Shown here: piece by piece, positions 29,919 through 39,380 of the stretch | Position numbering within the stretch: position 1 is the stretch's first letter | Layout: every line of letters begins with the position of its first letter | From: Hymenobacter qilianensis | GTDB taxonomy: Bacteria; Bacteroidota; Bacteroidia; Cytophagales; Hymenobacteraceae | NCBI RefSeq assembly: GCF_014489555.1 | Contig: NZ_CP060784.1 | Coordinates: 3,410,001 to 3,474,000 of the forward strand | DNA: 64,000 nt | Reading direction: 5' to 3' | Program-made: the position numbers and the translations under genes | Notes under the pieces: model-generated | Told to the model about the DNA's origin: nothing | The model's database searches: none | The model's input: the letters and a program-made list of their open reading frames with translations, nothing else

Positions 29919-30635
29919 CTACTCCTGGTATTGGTACTGATCGAGCAGCTCGTGCAGGTCGGGCAGGCGGCGCTCAAACTGCGCCAGCAGCGCCGGTGGT
30001 ACGGGCACGGTGGTGCCGTAGCGCGTGAGCAGGTAGCGCACCAGCGCCCGCAGTGCCTGCACCTCTTCCTGCAACTGCATCCGCACCATCTTCCAGCGCG
30101 TTTCGCCATCCGGCTGGGTGCGGCACACCTGCCTTACAGCCACCGTATGACTCACCACGGCCGCCAGTTTTTCCAGCATGCGCTGCTCATCTTCACTGAA
30201 AACTCTGGGTTGCCGATCTATAATACACAGAGCACCAATGGGTTGGCGGTCGGGCATGCGCAGGGGAGCTGCTGCGTAAAACCGGAGCTGGTTGGTGCGG
30301 GCCGCCTGCGCCGCCTGCGACGTAATCAGCGGACTCTGTTCTTGTTCCACATCCTGATACACCACGGCTTTTTCGTTGAGAATAGCCGTAGAGCACAAAG
30401 CTTCCTTCCGGGGCTGCTTTTCATTGCCCGGCATGCCATGGTTGGCTTTATAAAATACCTGCTCTTCGTCTACGAGGGCAATCAGCGAAATGGGCAGGCT
30501 GAAAATGCGGGCCGTAAGGGCCACCAGCTCATCAAAAACCGTTTCGCGGAGTGCCGGCAGCAAGTCGTAGGAGCGCAGGGTGCTTAGCCGGGCGGCTTCG
30601 TCCTCGGGGAGTAGCCAAGAAGGAACTTCAGACAT
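29919..30635 (-). CDS. GAF-domain sensor protein
   Basis: With ATG at 30635 the protein has 238 residues (an in-frame start would add 21 unlikely ones). A GAF domain fills about 30-165: FDELVALTARIFSLPISLIALVDEEQVFYKA is its typical start and FYAAAPLRMPDRQPIGALCIIDRQPRVFS its typical end. The last 70 residues are helical with no kinase, cyclase or HTH domain. Such stand-alone GAF proteins in bacteria bind small ligands or sense redox; its output is unknown. Confidence 0.85.
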   Translation of the reverse strand: MSEVPSWLLPEDEAARLSTLRSYDLLPALRETVFDELVALTARIFSLPISLIALVDEEQVFYKANHGMPGNEKQPRKEALCSTAILNEKAVVYQDVEQEQSPLITSQAAQAARTNQLRFYAAAPLRMPDRQPIGALCIIDRQPRVFSEDEQRMLEKLAAVVSHTVAVRQVCRTQPDGETRWKMVRMQLQEEVQALRALVRYLLTRYGTTVPVPPALLAQFERRLPDLHELLDQYQYQE

Positions 30636-30709
30636 GAAACAGCCGGCGTTAGGTAAGCAGAGATAGAGGTGTAAGCGAAGGTAAGGCACCTTCGGCAAAG
30701 TGCAATTTT

Positions 30710-31554
30710 CTATTTTTCGCCTGTCACGACCACAGCTCCGTAATCAAGCGCCGCCTTCTTATCAGGATATTTCTGATCTACCAGCTCAAATACCTGCTGT
30801 TTAATCTTTTCGGTGGTGGCCTCATCCGCTTTGCTTAGGGCCGCCACTACTGGTGCCGCCACTTCGTTTATAAAACTCCAGTAGCGCTCGTTGTTGCCGC
30901 AGGCTAGCTTGCCGGTTATCTCCTTTTCCGACACGTTGTTAAATCCAGCCTGCCGAAACAGACCTGCCAGAAAGCCCGGGCTGCCGCACCGAAACATGCC
31001 CGGCGCACCATGCGCAGGAGCGGGCAGACTTATATTCTGCTGGATGGTGCCCATAATGGCCGTTACCCACACGTTTTTGTCGGGTACGCCCCACACGGCG
31101 GCGGCAATTTTGCCCCCGGCTTCAGTACGCGCCGCATTTCGGTAGCGGCCAGCAGCATATCCGGGAAAAACATAAATCCGAAGCGGCAGCTCACGGCATC
31201 GAAAGTAGCATCATCAAACGGCAGCTCACTGACATCGCACACCACTGTTTCAAAGTTGCTGATTCCCTTTTGGCGGGCCTTATCGCAGGCTACTTCCAGC
31301 ATGCCTTCCGCCAGATCAGTGATAACCACTTTCCCGCGACTGGCCAGGCCGGCAATAGTTAGTCCGGGCTCCCCGGTGCCAGCCGCAATATCCAGCACCG
31401 TGTCGGTTGGCTGTATTTGCAGGGCCTGAATAATCTCATCGCCCATGGGCTTTAGCCAGTTCATGGTAAAGTCGTCCCACTTGCGCCAGCCCGGCGAAAA
31501 CTTATTCCACGTTGCCTTTTGCTGCTCTCGGATCTGTTCCAGTTGCGTATCCAT
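30710..31554 (-). CDS. Class I SAM-dependent methyltransferase (frameshifted)
   Basis: UbiE/type-11 methyltransferase. The SAM-binding motif is VLDIAAGTGEPG (near residue 54), followed by VITDLAEGML, CDVSELPFDDATFDAV and MRRVLKPGG. The frame breaks in the C5 run at 31113-31117; one more base gives PGGKIAAAVWGVPDKNVW and 281 residues. The acidic loop and the substrate half (MGTIQQNISLPAPAHGAPGMFR) resemble small-molecule methyltransferases of unknown substrate. No operon partner. Confidence 0.85.
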
Positions 31555-32133
31555 AGCGTTATCCTGTTAAGTGAAGTGGATATGTTGTTCGCGGGAAGGA
31601 AACAATGATGGTGGCGCGGGCTGGTATGGGTGGGTAGGGTGGAAGCTCTTGAAGATGAATGCGTAATAAGCGGTAGTGAGAAAGCGCCGTTTGCCTCACA
31701 CCCGGCCTAATCTAATATAGCAGTTTTTACATTCTTATTTCAACGCTCCATTCTGAATCAACAAAGCCGTTTACAAGCAGCGCCAAAGCGGTATAGATAT
31801 GCAACACCTTGCGTCTAGCCGCGCGCGTCGTACCCCTCCGTTTGCCATACTAGGGTTATATCTTTTTAAGGAAATACTTGGCAATGTGTTTGCTATCGCG
31901 CTCCTCAAATAATATAACTGCCTTGGTATATGAAAAACCAATACGATCCGAGTACCGGGGAGCTTATTGTAGAAGCCAAAAAAGACATAGCAGTGACTAT
32001 GTGCCTGTTTTTGAGCTCCTGCCTGACAATAATGTGCTGGGTATAAGCAGCATGCTGCCTGGGGGGCAAAGTACAACAGGCTCCCTAGCATAAGGCAAGA
32101 GTAGTAGCGCCCTGGTGAAGCGGATGGTGGCGG
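31555..32133. other. Intergenic region with a possible broken small reading frame
   Basis: Almost 580 bases without a recognised gene. From ATG 31930 a frame reads MKNQYDPSTGELIVEAKK; one extra A in the A6 run near 31980 would continue it as RHSSDYVPVFELLPDNN up to a stop at 32091-32093, about 54 residues. No ribosome-binding site is obvious, so I do not call a gene. The methyltransferase promoter must lie at the left side. Confidence 0.3.
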
Positions 32134-32427
32134 TTACGCGGTTTGGTATTCTTCCATTACCTCCGCAAGCTCAATCTCTTCAAAAGGCGGTACCGGGGCA
32201 AAGCGAGACTCATGGAAGTTGGCCTCCGGAAAGCCCGGCGCTACGTCGGCATTATTGATCTCGAGCAGCGTAATACCGTAGCCCCGATGTGTATCGTACA
32301 CGCCGCGCACGGTATAGATAGGGCCCCGCTTGGGCGTCTGAATATTAGGGTTTTGCACCAGCAGCAAGGTAAAGTCATCGTTGGTGCAGATAACCTGCTG
32401 GCCCGGATGGAATAATGGCGGCTTCAT
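32134..32427 (-). CDS. Small conserved-looking hypothetical protein
   Basis: A 97-residue soluble protein (MKPPLFHPGQQVICTNDD...). It has alternating beta-strand character and a GxxVxC start (PGQQVICTNDDF, GPIYTVRGVYD, GITLLEINN) that resembles small SH3/KOW-like barrels, followed by an acidic tail (EEIELAEVMEEY). The function is unknown. It is isolated, with long non-coding stretches on both sides. Confidence 0.65.
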   Translation of the reverse strand: MKPPLFHPGQQVICTNDDFTLLLVQNPNIQTPKRGPIYTVRGVYDTHRGYGITLLEINNADVAPGFPEANFHESRFAPVPPFEEIELAEVMEEYQTA

Positions 32428-32839
32428 GCTGCAAATATAAGCTAGGCTGTTCTGTTAGGGCTAAAGTCTTGTTCCAGCGGAATTTAGTAGCTGGCTAGAA
32501 GCGATAAGACAATTTAGCGCGCTACTACACATCCATCCCCAACTACAAGAAATTCCTACTTGGAGGTTACTATGTATAAGACCGTCAACACCCGTTGGGT
32601 CGATTAGTCGGCAAGTAGACCTGGTCTGAGGTGAAAGCGAAATACCATTTCGGGTCATGTTGAGTTGGTTGAAGCATGGCGCTCATTTGAAAAAAGTCCA
32701 CTTTGTAGTTTGACTACCAACCGCTGCCCCCCTCAGCTGGGCAAATAAGTAAGGAAGCGCAGAAAACTTTCGGCTGACTAGCGCTGTTGAATACATCAGC
32801 GCATGCGCATGCGTAAAAATATGGCAACTTGCCCCGGTA
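32428..32839. other. Intergenic region upstream of the ArsR-type regulator
   Basis: About 410 bases with no gene. At 32653-32675 there is a decayed copy of the intergenic repeat words (TCATGTTGAG, GAAGCATGGC). At 32800-32813 is a perfect 14-nt palindrome, listed separately. Confidence 0.5.
32800..32813. promoter_or_regulatory. Candidate operator, palindrome CGCATGCGCATGCG
   Basis: A perfect 14-nt palindrome centred about 33 bp before the start codon of the winged-helix regulator. Autoregulation by the ArsR-type protein is a reasonable guess; no experimental or comparative support is available here. Confidence 0.4.
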
Positions 32840-33106
32840 ATGGATACCAATTCTCTCGTCAAACTAGCCAAAGCCCTCAGTGACCCGACTCGGCTGCGAA
32901 TCCTGCAGGAAATCGCCAAGGGGACGAACAAGGGGTGCGCGGACTTATTTGAATTCGTACCTATCAGTCAGCCATCCATGTCGCAGCACCTTAAGATATT
33001 GGTCGAATCAGGCTTGGTCGATTCGCACAAAGAAGGCCGTAATAAGCACTTGGCCATCAACCCAGCCAAACGGCGAGAACTCGAGAGCTTCCTGCAACTG
33101 CTGTAG
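32840..33106 (+). CDS. ArsR-type winged-helix transcriptional regulator
   Basis: An 88-residue DNA-binding protein. MDTNSLVKLAKALSDPTRLRILQEIAKGTN is the classical ArsR start; the recognition helix is in FVPISQPSMSQHLKILVESGLV and the wing is DSHKEGRNKHLAINP. The CxCxxC metal site of ArsR/SmtB is absent, so it probably senses something other than a thiol-bound metal. It precedes a dinucleotide-binding oxidoreductase and a flavin oxidoreductase and may control them. Confidence 0.87.
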   Translation: MDTNSLVKLAKALSDPTRLRILQEIAKGTNKGCADLFEFVPISQPSMSQHLKILVESGLVDSHKEGRNKHLAINPAKRRELESFLQLL

Positions 33107-33128
33107 GAATAATAAGATGGTATCCCGC

Positions 33129-33159
33129 TAGCCCGCCGCATGCACTGGCGGGCTTTTTA
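33129..33159 (+). terminator. Rho-independent terminator after the ArsR-type gene
   Basis: Stem GCCCGCC / GGCGGGC with a 9-nt loop, followed by five T residues. It separates the regulator from the downstream oxidoreductase, so the latter needs its own promoter between 33160 and 33333. Confidence 0.85.
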
Positions 33160-33333
33160 GTCATTTTAAACATAAGTAATTGCTTAAGTGTTTATTAATG
33201 GTGTTGCCCTTCCGCGGCATGTTCTTTTCCCCGCACGAGCACCGGGGGCTGCCCTACCAGAAGGGTTTTCCAGCGCACCAAGCAGCCCCTGCGGCCTTAA
33301 CAAACGGATATTTATACTTCTCTTTTTACTCCC

Positions 33334-34128
33334 ATGAAAATCGGAATCATTGGCATCGGCTTCGTCGGTGCCCCCCTGGCCAAGTACCTGGTCGCCGCCG
33401 GCCACCAAGTAAAAGTGACCAACACGCGCCCACCCGAAGAACTGGCCCGCATGGCACAGGAGCTTAGCGCCACCCCCGCCACCCAGCAAGAGGTAGCGGA
33501 GGACGTTGACGTTTTGGTTTCTAGCCTCAACTTCAACGTGCTGGCCGCCTTGCCCCAGGAACTCAAAGACCTGTTCCGATCTTTGCCCGCCGACGTCATC
33601 GTGGCGGATACCGGCAACTACATCCCTTTCCGGGACGGCCGTATTGAGGCCCTGGAGCAGGGCCAGGTCGAGGGCATGTGGGTGGCCGAGCAGCTGGGCC
33701 GCCCCGTCACCAAGTTCCTCAATAACCTGCTGGCCGAGACGATTGCCCGCGGCGGCACGCCCCCCGGTACCCCCGGCCGCATTGCCCTGGCCCTGGCCGG
33801 CGACGACGCGCGGGCAAAACAGGTGCTGACCACCCTCGGCAACGACCTGGGCTTCGACGCGGTGGACGCTGGCAGCCTGGCCGACTCGTGGCGGCAGCAG
33901 CCCGGCACGCCGGCCTACTGCACCGAGCTCACCGCCCCGGAACTGACCAAGGCTCTGGCACTGGCCGACAAAGACGTGTCGGCCTTGGAGCGCGAGCGTG
34001 TCTTTACAGAGATCTACCAACTGCCGGAGACTGAACGCACGCACAAAGCCATCGTAGCTATCGAGCGCTCGGTACTGCATAACGCCCAGCAGCGCCCGGG
34101 TTCCTATGCCCGTCATCATGCGCGATGA
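33334..34128 (+). CDS. NAD(P)-binding oxidoreductase, F420-dependent NADP reductase-like
   Basis: A 264-residue protein whose N-terminus MKIGIIGIGFVGAPLAKYLVAAGH is a Rossmann NAD(P) site, followed by DVDVLVSSLNF and VADTGNYIPFRDGRIE. Its domain order resembles the NADPH-dependent F420 reductase/6-phosphogluconate dehydrogenase-like group (NAD_binding_2 / F420_oxidored). Cytophagales do not usually use F420, so the cofactor partner is uncertain. Its end overlaps a possible early start of the flavin oxidoreductase and the two are probably co-transcribed. Confidence 0.8.
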   Translation: MKIGIIGIGFVGAPLAKYLVAAGHQVKVTNTRPPEELARMAQELSATPATQQEVAEDVDVLVSSLNFNVLAALPQELKDLFRSLPADVIVADTGNYIPFRDGRIEALEQGQVEGMWVAEQLGRPVTKFLNNLLAETIARGGTPPGTPGRIALALAGDDARAKQVLTTLGNDLGFDAVDAGSLADSWRQQPGTPAYCTELTAPELTKALALADKDVSALERERVFTEIYQLPETERTHKAIVAIERSVLHNAQQRPGSYARHHAR

Positions 34129-34193
34129 TCATGCCTCACTCCACTTTCAGCGGCCATCTAGACAGGATAGCCGCTGCATTACTACCAAAAACC

Positions 34194-35240
34194 ATGTCCC
34201 TATCCGTCAACAGCACCCGTCGCGAGCAGAAGCCGCCGGTTGCCTATTCCATGCTGGAGCTGGCCATCGTGTCGCAAGGCACCACGCTGCAACAGACCCT
34301 GCATCACGCGCTGACCCTGGCCCAGGCTGCCGAAGAGCACGGCTATAAACGCTTCTGGCTGGCCGAGCACCACAACTCCGCTAATGTGGGCAGCAGCGCT
34401 ACGTCGCTGCTCATCGGGTACGTGGCCGAAAACACGGCCACCATCCGGGTGGGCTCGGGGGGCATTATGCTGCCCAACCACTCGCCACTGATTGTCGCCG
34501 AGCAGTTCGGCACCCTGGCGCAGCTCTACCCCGGCCGCATCGACCTGGGGCTGGGCCGGGCGGCGGGCACCGATACGCAAACCGCGCAGGCCATCCGCTC
34601 GGATTTTATGCAGGCGGCCCAGTCGTTTCCCCGCGAAGTCGGCAAAATCCAGACGTATTTCTCGCCCGCCAACCGGCAGGCGGCCGTGCGGGCGCCCGTG
34701 GCCGAGGGCACCGACGTGCCCCTCTACATCTTGGGCTCCAGCACCGACAGCGCGCACCTAGCGGCCAAGCTGGGCCTGCCCTACGCCTTTGCCAGCCACT
34801 TTGCCTCCAATCACTTGCTCAACGCGCTGCGGATTTACCGTGCAGAGTTTACGCCGTCGGAGGCACTCCCGCAGCCCTACGTTATCGTGGCCCTCAATGC
34901 CTTCGTGGCCGATACCGACGCGGAGGCCCAGCAGTTGTTTACGAGCCTCATCCGCATGTTTGTGGGGATGCTGACCGGCGATACGAAAGCACCCGTCCAG
35001 CCGCCTACGCCCATGACCGATGAGCTGCAGGAAATGTGGCAGCACCCTTCGGTGCAGCAAATGCTGAAGTACTCCTTTGTGGGCAGCAAGCAAACTGTAA
35101 AGCACCAGCTACAGGCCTTCCTGGCCGAAACGGGCGCGGATGAACTCATCACCGCCTCGACCATGTACGCCCTGGATGACCGAATCAAATCGGCTCGACT
35201 ATTTGCCGAAATTATGCGGGAGCTAAATCAAGAGAGCTAG
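34194..35240 (+). CDS. LLM-class flavin-dependent oxidoreductase (luciferase-like)
   Basis: ATG 34194 gives 348 residues (earlier in-frame starts add 23). The bacterial-luciferase-like barrel shows SMLELAIVSQGTTLQQTL, HGYKRFWLAEHHNSANVGSSA, RVGSGGIMLPNHSPLIVAEQFGTLAQLYPGRIDLGLGRAAGTD in separate blocks, the usual pattern of the MsnO8/LLM group. Members use FMNH2 to oxidise small organic molecules. Following the Rossmann protein, it may receive reduced flavin from it. The substrate is unknown. Confidence 0.9.
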   Translation: MSLSVNSTRREQKPPVAYSMLELAIVSQGTTLQQTLHHALTLAQAAEEHGYKRFWLAEHHNSANVGSSATSLLIGYVAENTATIRVGSGGIMLPNHSPLIVAEQFGTLAQLYPGRIDLGLGRAAGTDTQTAQAIRSDFMQAAQSFPREVGKIQTYFSPANRQAAVRAPVAEGTDVPLYILGSSTDSAHLAAKLGLPYAFASHFASNHLLNALRIYRAEFTPSEALPQPYVIVALNAFVADTDAEAQQLFTSLIRMFVGMLTGDTKAPVQPPTPMTDELQEMWQHPSVQQMLKYSFVGSKQTVKHQLQAFLAETGADELITASTMYALDDRIKSARLFAEIMRELNQES

Positions 35241-35463
35241 AAAGTGTCCATAGGGGAGTCGCTTGGGGCCTAGATACGCGGCTGAACGACGCGCAAGGGG
35301 CGAGGGTGCTACCGCGTTGCTGCCGGGTAAGAATAACGGTCCTAGAAGATCTTTTATGTAAGCTTGTCAAGAAAATCGGCTGTCTCCAATATATAAAAGT
35401 ATGGTATCCATTCTCAAATTCTCCAGAGCCTGAACCCTTCTTCAACAACCTAATCCAAAAACA

Positions 35464-35498
35464 AAAAAAGCCGGCGGTAACAAACCGCCGGCTTTTTT
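35464..35498. terminator. Bidirectional Rho-independent terminator
   Basis: Stem GCCGGCGGT / ACCGCCGGC with a 5-nt loop, flanked by A6 on the left and T6 on the right. It serves both the plus-strand flavin oxidoreductase and the convergent minus-strand pirin gene. Confidence 0.9.
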
Positions 35499-35522
35499 CT
35501 GTAATAGACTGTCAATTATAAC

Positions 35523-36233
35523 TTAATGATTTATAGGCGCTTCAATCAGTAAAAAGCGCGTATCCGTAGCGCACTCCAAGCTAACGTGGTCCGTTTCCCA
35601 GATGCCCATGCTGTCCCGAGCCTGAAGGGTCTGGCCAGCCAGCGTGATGCTGCCGCTGATGACAAACAGAAACAGGGCTTTATTCAGCGGATTGAAACGG
35701 TAATCCACCGTTTGGGGCTCCTCGTAGTAGCCCAGGGAGAGTTTGGCGTTCTGGTTTATCCAGCAATGCGCCTGTCCTTCCTCGTTGCTGACAATCGTAG
35801 TCAGCTGGTTTTTCCGCTTGGCCTCCGGAAACTGCCGACGCTGGTAGCGGGGGGCAATATTCTGTAGCTTCGGCTCTATCCAGATTTGCAGGAAGTTTAC
35901 CTCGTCATCGCCCACGTTGTGCTCCTCGTGGCGCATACCGGTGCCAGCACTCATGATCTGCACCCAGTCCTGATGCACTACTTCGGTGTAGCCCAGGGTG
36001 TCTTTGTGGTTCATGCTCCCGGCCAGCATCACGGAGATGATCTCCATATTAGTGTGCGGATGAATGCCGAAGCCGTTGCCGGGCTGCACGAAGTCGTCGT
36101 TGAACACGCGCAACAGGCCAAAGCCATTGCGCTCGGGGTTGGCGTAGCTGCTAAAGCTAAACGTGAAGTTGCTTTTCAGCCAGCCAATGTCTTTGCGGCC
36201 CCGCTCGTCGGACCTGGTGATGCTGGTTTTCAT
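35523..36233 (-). CDS. Pirin family protein
   Basis: A 236-residue bicupin. The N-terminal cupin has the pirin metal ligands in GFGIHPHTNMEIIS and GTGMRHEEHN; the motif FGLLRVFNDDFVQPG is diagnostic. ATG 36233 overlaps the stop of the nitroreductase (ATGA) once that gene's frame is corrected, which fixes the start. Pirins are Fe-binding proteins, some with quercetin 2,3-dioxygenase activity and some acting as redox-dependent transcription cofactors. Second gene of an operon with the nitroreductase. Confidence 0.92.
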   Translation of the reverse strand: MKTSITRSDERGRKDIGWLKSNFTFSFSSYANPERNGFGLLRVFNDDFVQPGNGFGIHPHTNMEIISVMLAGSMNHKDTLGYTEVVHQDWVQIMSAGTGMRHEEHNVGDDEVNFLQIWIEPKLQNIAPRYQRRQFPEAKRKNQLTTIVSNEEGQAHCWINQNAKLSLGYYEEPQTVDYRFNPLNKALFLFVISGSITLAGQTLQARDSMGIWETDHVSLECATDTRFLLIEAPINH

Positions 36234-36813
36234 ACCGTTACGGGCAACTGGTGGGCAAATACAAACTCGTCGAGCGGCTTGCGCTGGCGGGGGCATTTTC
36301 GCGGCTGCGAAGGGGTTCGTCCAGCTGTTCGGCCGGGCCGGCATAGCCCAGGGCCAAAAAGATCACGGGCTCTAGGTTTTCGGGCAAATCAAACTGCTCG
36401 CGGGTGCGGTCCAGATCGAAGCCTCCCATGGCATGCACCGACAGGCCGAGGGCGGTAGCTTCGAGCGTAAGCGTGGCATTGGCGGCGCCCACGTCGTGCT
36501 GCGCGGTACGGTTTAGGTGGCCATTATCGTAGTGCGTTTTTACCAAAGAAAGGATGAGCACAGGGGCATGTTTGGCCCAGGCCTGGTTGGCGGGCACCAG
36601 GCACTCCAACAAGCGGTTAAAGGCTTCCGGGTCCGACTGATCGGCGTAGATATAGCGCCAGGGTTGCTCATTCATGGCGCTAAAAGCCCACGAAGCAGCT
36701 TCAAATACGCGGCTAAGTTCTCCGGCGCTTACTTGCTGGGTGCTAAAGGAGCGGGGACTCCAGCGTTGCCGAATCATGTCGCTGACGGGGTAAGTAGTGG
36801 GGGCGGTTCGCAT
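36230..36813 (-). CDS. Nitroreductase family protein (frameshifted near the C-terminus)
   Basis: An FMN-dependent NAD(P)H oxidoreductase. The N-terminus MIRQRWSPRSFSTQQVS carries the FMN-phosphate arginines; AASWAFSAMNEQPWRYI and TALGLSVHAMGGFD are family blocks. The frame breaks at the G5 run 36289-36293; one more base turns the tail into RKPLDEFVFAHQLPVTV, the classical ending of these enzymes, and gives 194 residues ending in ATGA with the pirin start. Members reduce quinones, nitroaromatics or flavins. The promoter region upstream contains a strong palindrome (36956-36971). Confidence 0.9.
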
Positions 36814-37272
36814 GATCAATGTTCGAGTAGTAAAATGGAGAGGATCAGAAACGGGTCCGATCTGGGTACAAACGCTATCTCAGGGCCAGCATCCACCAAC
36901 AAATCGCGGACTCTTGCGCAGTATGCCTGGATTGCTGAATTGTTAAAGCGAATACAAATGTATATACATTTAATGTACATACATAGTTTCAAGCAATATT
37001 TATTCAGCCAAGCGTATATATCTCCGACGTACAAAAGAACTTCCGATCAGGGTCAGGGGCCGCGAAACCTGCGCGAAGCCGGCCGGGCGGTGTACGGCGC
37101 GGCCTGCGTTTCCCTCCGGAATTATTACCGCTGGGGGCTTTTAGTTGTATATTTAGTAAATGCAATACGATGCTGACCCCGTCCGTCAGGGCACTGAGTA
37201 GTCGCCTTGTATGCGTTGGGGGGCTGATAACATACGCGCAGACCTCCCGCTTTTACTCCTTATCCATTTCGC
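36814..37272. other. Divergent promoter region of nitroreductase and D-lactate dehydrogenase
   Basis: About 460 bases with no gene. The left, AT-rich half has the palindrome listed next; the right half has a GC-rich stretch (37060-37110) and a copy of the G5-C-T4 motif at 37133-37141. Confidence 0.5.
36956..36971. promoter_or_regulatory. Candidate operator, palindrome AAATGTATATACATTT
   Basis: A perfect 16-nt palindrome, immediately followed by a near copy (ATGTACATACAT, 36973-36985). The 12-nt core ATGTATATACAT recurs at 45086-45097 upstream of a universal stress protein gene, which suggests one regulator for both. Confidence 0.5.
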
Positions 37273-38288
37273 ATGAACATCACGTTTTTTAGCTCTAAGC
37301 CTTACGATCAGCAGTTTTTCAACGAAGCCAACGCGGAGTTCGGTCACCAGCTCCGGTTTCTGGAAGTGCCACTGAACGCCCAAACGGCCGTGCTGGCCCA
37401 GGGTGCCGGGGTTGTGTGCGTATTTGTGAACGATGTGGTGAGTGAGCCAGTGCTGCACCAACTGGCCGACAACGGCGTGCGGTTGGTAGCCCTGCGGTGC
37501 GCGGGCTATAACAACGTGGACCTCAAAGCGGCAGCAGCCCTGAGTTTGCCCGTAGTACGGGTGCCGGCCTACTCGCCCTACGCCGTGGCTGAGCACACGC
37601 TGGCGATGATTCTGACGCTCAACCGGCACACGCACCGCGCCTACAACCGTGTGCGGGAAGGCAACTTCGCCCTGACGGGTCTGATGGGCTTCGATTTGCA
37701 CGGCAGCACCGTGGGCCTTATCGGGCTGGGCACTATTGGCATAGTCACGGCCCGTATTCTGAAGGGTTTTGGGTGTCGGGTGCTGGGCTATGATATCAGG
37801 CCAACCGCGGAATGCCAGGAGATAGGAGTGGAGCTTACCGACCTCGATACCCTCTACGCGCAGTCCGACATCATTTCACTGCACTGCCCGCTCACGCCCC
37901 AAACCCATCATCTGATCAACGAGGAGTCTATTGCGAAGATGAAAAGCGGGGTAATGCTCATTAACACCAGCCGGGGGCAATTATTGATGCACGGGCCGTT
38001 ATCAAGGGGCTTAAATCGGAGAAGATTAAATACCTAGGACTGGATGTGTACGAAGAAGAAGGCGACCTATTCTTTGAAGACCTCTCAGGCAAGGTTATTC
38101 AGGACGACGTATTTATGCGCCTGCTCTCTTTCAATAATGTGCTCATCACTGGCCATCAAGCCTTTTTTACCACCAACGCCCTCAACGGTATTGCCCATAT
38201 CACCCTGCAAAATATCACCGACTTCGAGCAAGGAAAGAGCCTGGTAAATGCCGTGCCTTTCGAAAAAAGCCCCCCAATGACCGTTTAG
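37273..38288 (+). CDS. ldhA: D-lactate dehydrogenase (frameshifted)
   Basis: D-2-hydroxyacid dehydrogenase of the fermentative LdhA type, 338 residues when restored. NAD motif GLIGLGTIG; substrate loop RCAGYNNVDL; catalytic Arg/Glu/His regions are present. The frame breaks in the G5 run at 37973-37977; one more G gives NTSRGAIIDARAVIKGLKS and the C-terminal half with GLDVYEEEGDLFF and the catalytic histidine in ITGHQAFFT. It reduces pyruvate to D-lactate under low oxygen. The neighbouring stress proteins suit an oxygen-limitation role. Confidence 0.92.
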
Positions 38289-38427
38289 CGACCAGCCAGA
38301 CGGTTCTGATTTCTGCTGAAAAAAGTGATAAGAGTCATCTTGAAAAATGCCATTTGTCATTGCTAAACCGCGCCACATCCAGGAGCTTTAAACGCAGTGT
38401 TTTCGGTCAACTCTTTCCGTCTCCGCC

Positions 38428-39299
38428 ATGGAACCTTCCTTTCTGGTACTCACCGATTTGTCCCCAGGTCGCAGCGGGCTGTTTATCTGACGGCGCTTCT
38501 GGCGGCCGCCGCCAATGGTCAGGTAATCCTGCTGCATATGGAGAATATGCCGACGCTCGAACCTGAGTTGGGCTTGGTTACCATTCCGGAGCAGTATTAC
38601 CGGCAAGAGCGCCGCGATACGCTGGACGCGCTGGCAGCGCTGGCCCGGCACCTGCCTGCCCCAGCCATTGTGGAGAGTGAAGCCGGGAATCTGCACGATG
38701 TGTTGGGGGAGCTAATCGGCCGGTGGCAGCCTCAGCTGCTCGTGATGGGTCTGGCCGCGGAGCATGATTTGCTCGATGAGATGCTGATGAACCAGGCTCT
38801 GCCCGCGCTGCGGCAGACTGGCCTGCCGCTCCTGCTGGTTCCGGAAGAAACTGATGTTGCCCAGGACCCCGTGCTGCCGCTGCCCCGGCTGGTGGCCGTG
38901 GCCGCCGATGGCGAAGCCTTTGAGCTAGCCGACTCTTCCCTGGCATTTCGGTCGGTGCTGGAGAGCTGGTCGGCGCAGTATTCCATTGTGCATATCGTAA
39001 CGCCCCAAGACCCCTCCGATGGCGGCATCAGCAAGGCGGAGGCCGCTGTGCGCCAGAGCGGGCTGCTGCCCGCTGAGGTCAAGTGCACTACCTATCAAAT
39101 TCGTTCGCAGCCGCGCAGCAAAGGCATTGTGCAGGCTGCCCTTGATATTCAGGCCGATATGGTGGTGATTCTGGCCCGGCCGCGCACCTTGCTGACCAGC
39201 ATTTTCAACCTGGGAGTGTCGGCCGAAGTCGTGCGTATCAGTACGGTGCCCGTGTTGCTGCTGCCCACCACAGACCGCCCCAAATCCGCGCTCGAGTAG
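38428..39299 (+). CDS. Tandem universal stress protein (frameshifted at the N-terminus)
   Basis: Two Usp-like domains in 290 residues. ATG 38428 gives MEPSFLVLTDLSP; the frame breaks in the C4 run at 38462-38465 and one more C continues it as RSQRAVYLTALLAAAANGQVILLHM. The end of each domain has the usual hydrophobic strand before a VPVLLLP-type tail (LPLLLVPEE, VPVLLLPTTD). The glycine-rich ATP-binding loop is not well kept. It is separated from mlaE by 81 bp and may be transcribed with it. Confidence 0.85.
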
Positions 39300-39380
39300 A
39301 TTAAGTGCTGGATGAAGCTGCTGAAGCCCGCTGGGGGCTTCCGGTCATGCTACCTTGGTTTTACTGACTAACGCAATGTG

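Noticed and set aside
3687..38465. Phase variation or programmed frameshifting as the reason for the broken genes
   Set aside because: Runs of four to six G/C are too short for typical phase variation, the affected genes are mostly housekeeping-like, and no slippery heptamer with downstream structure is evident. An artefact explains all sites at once.
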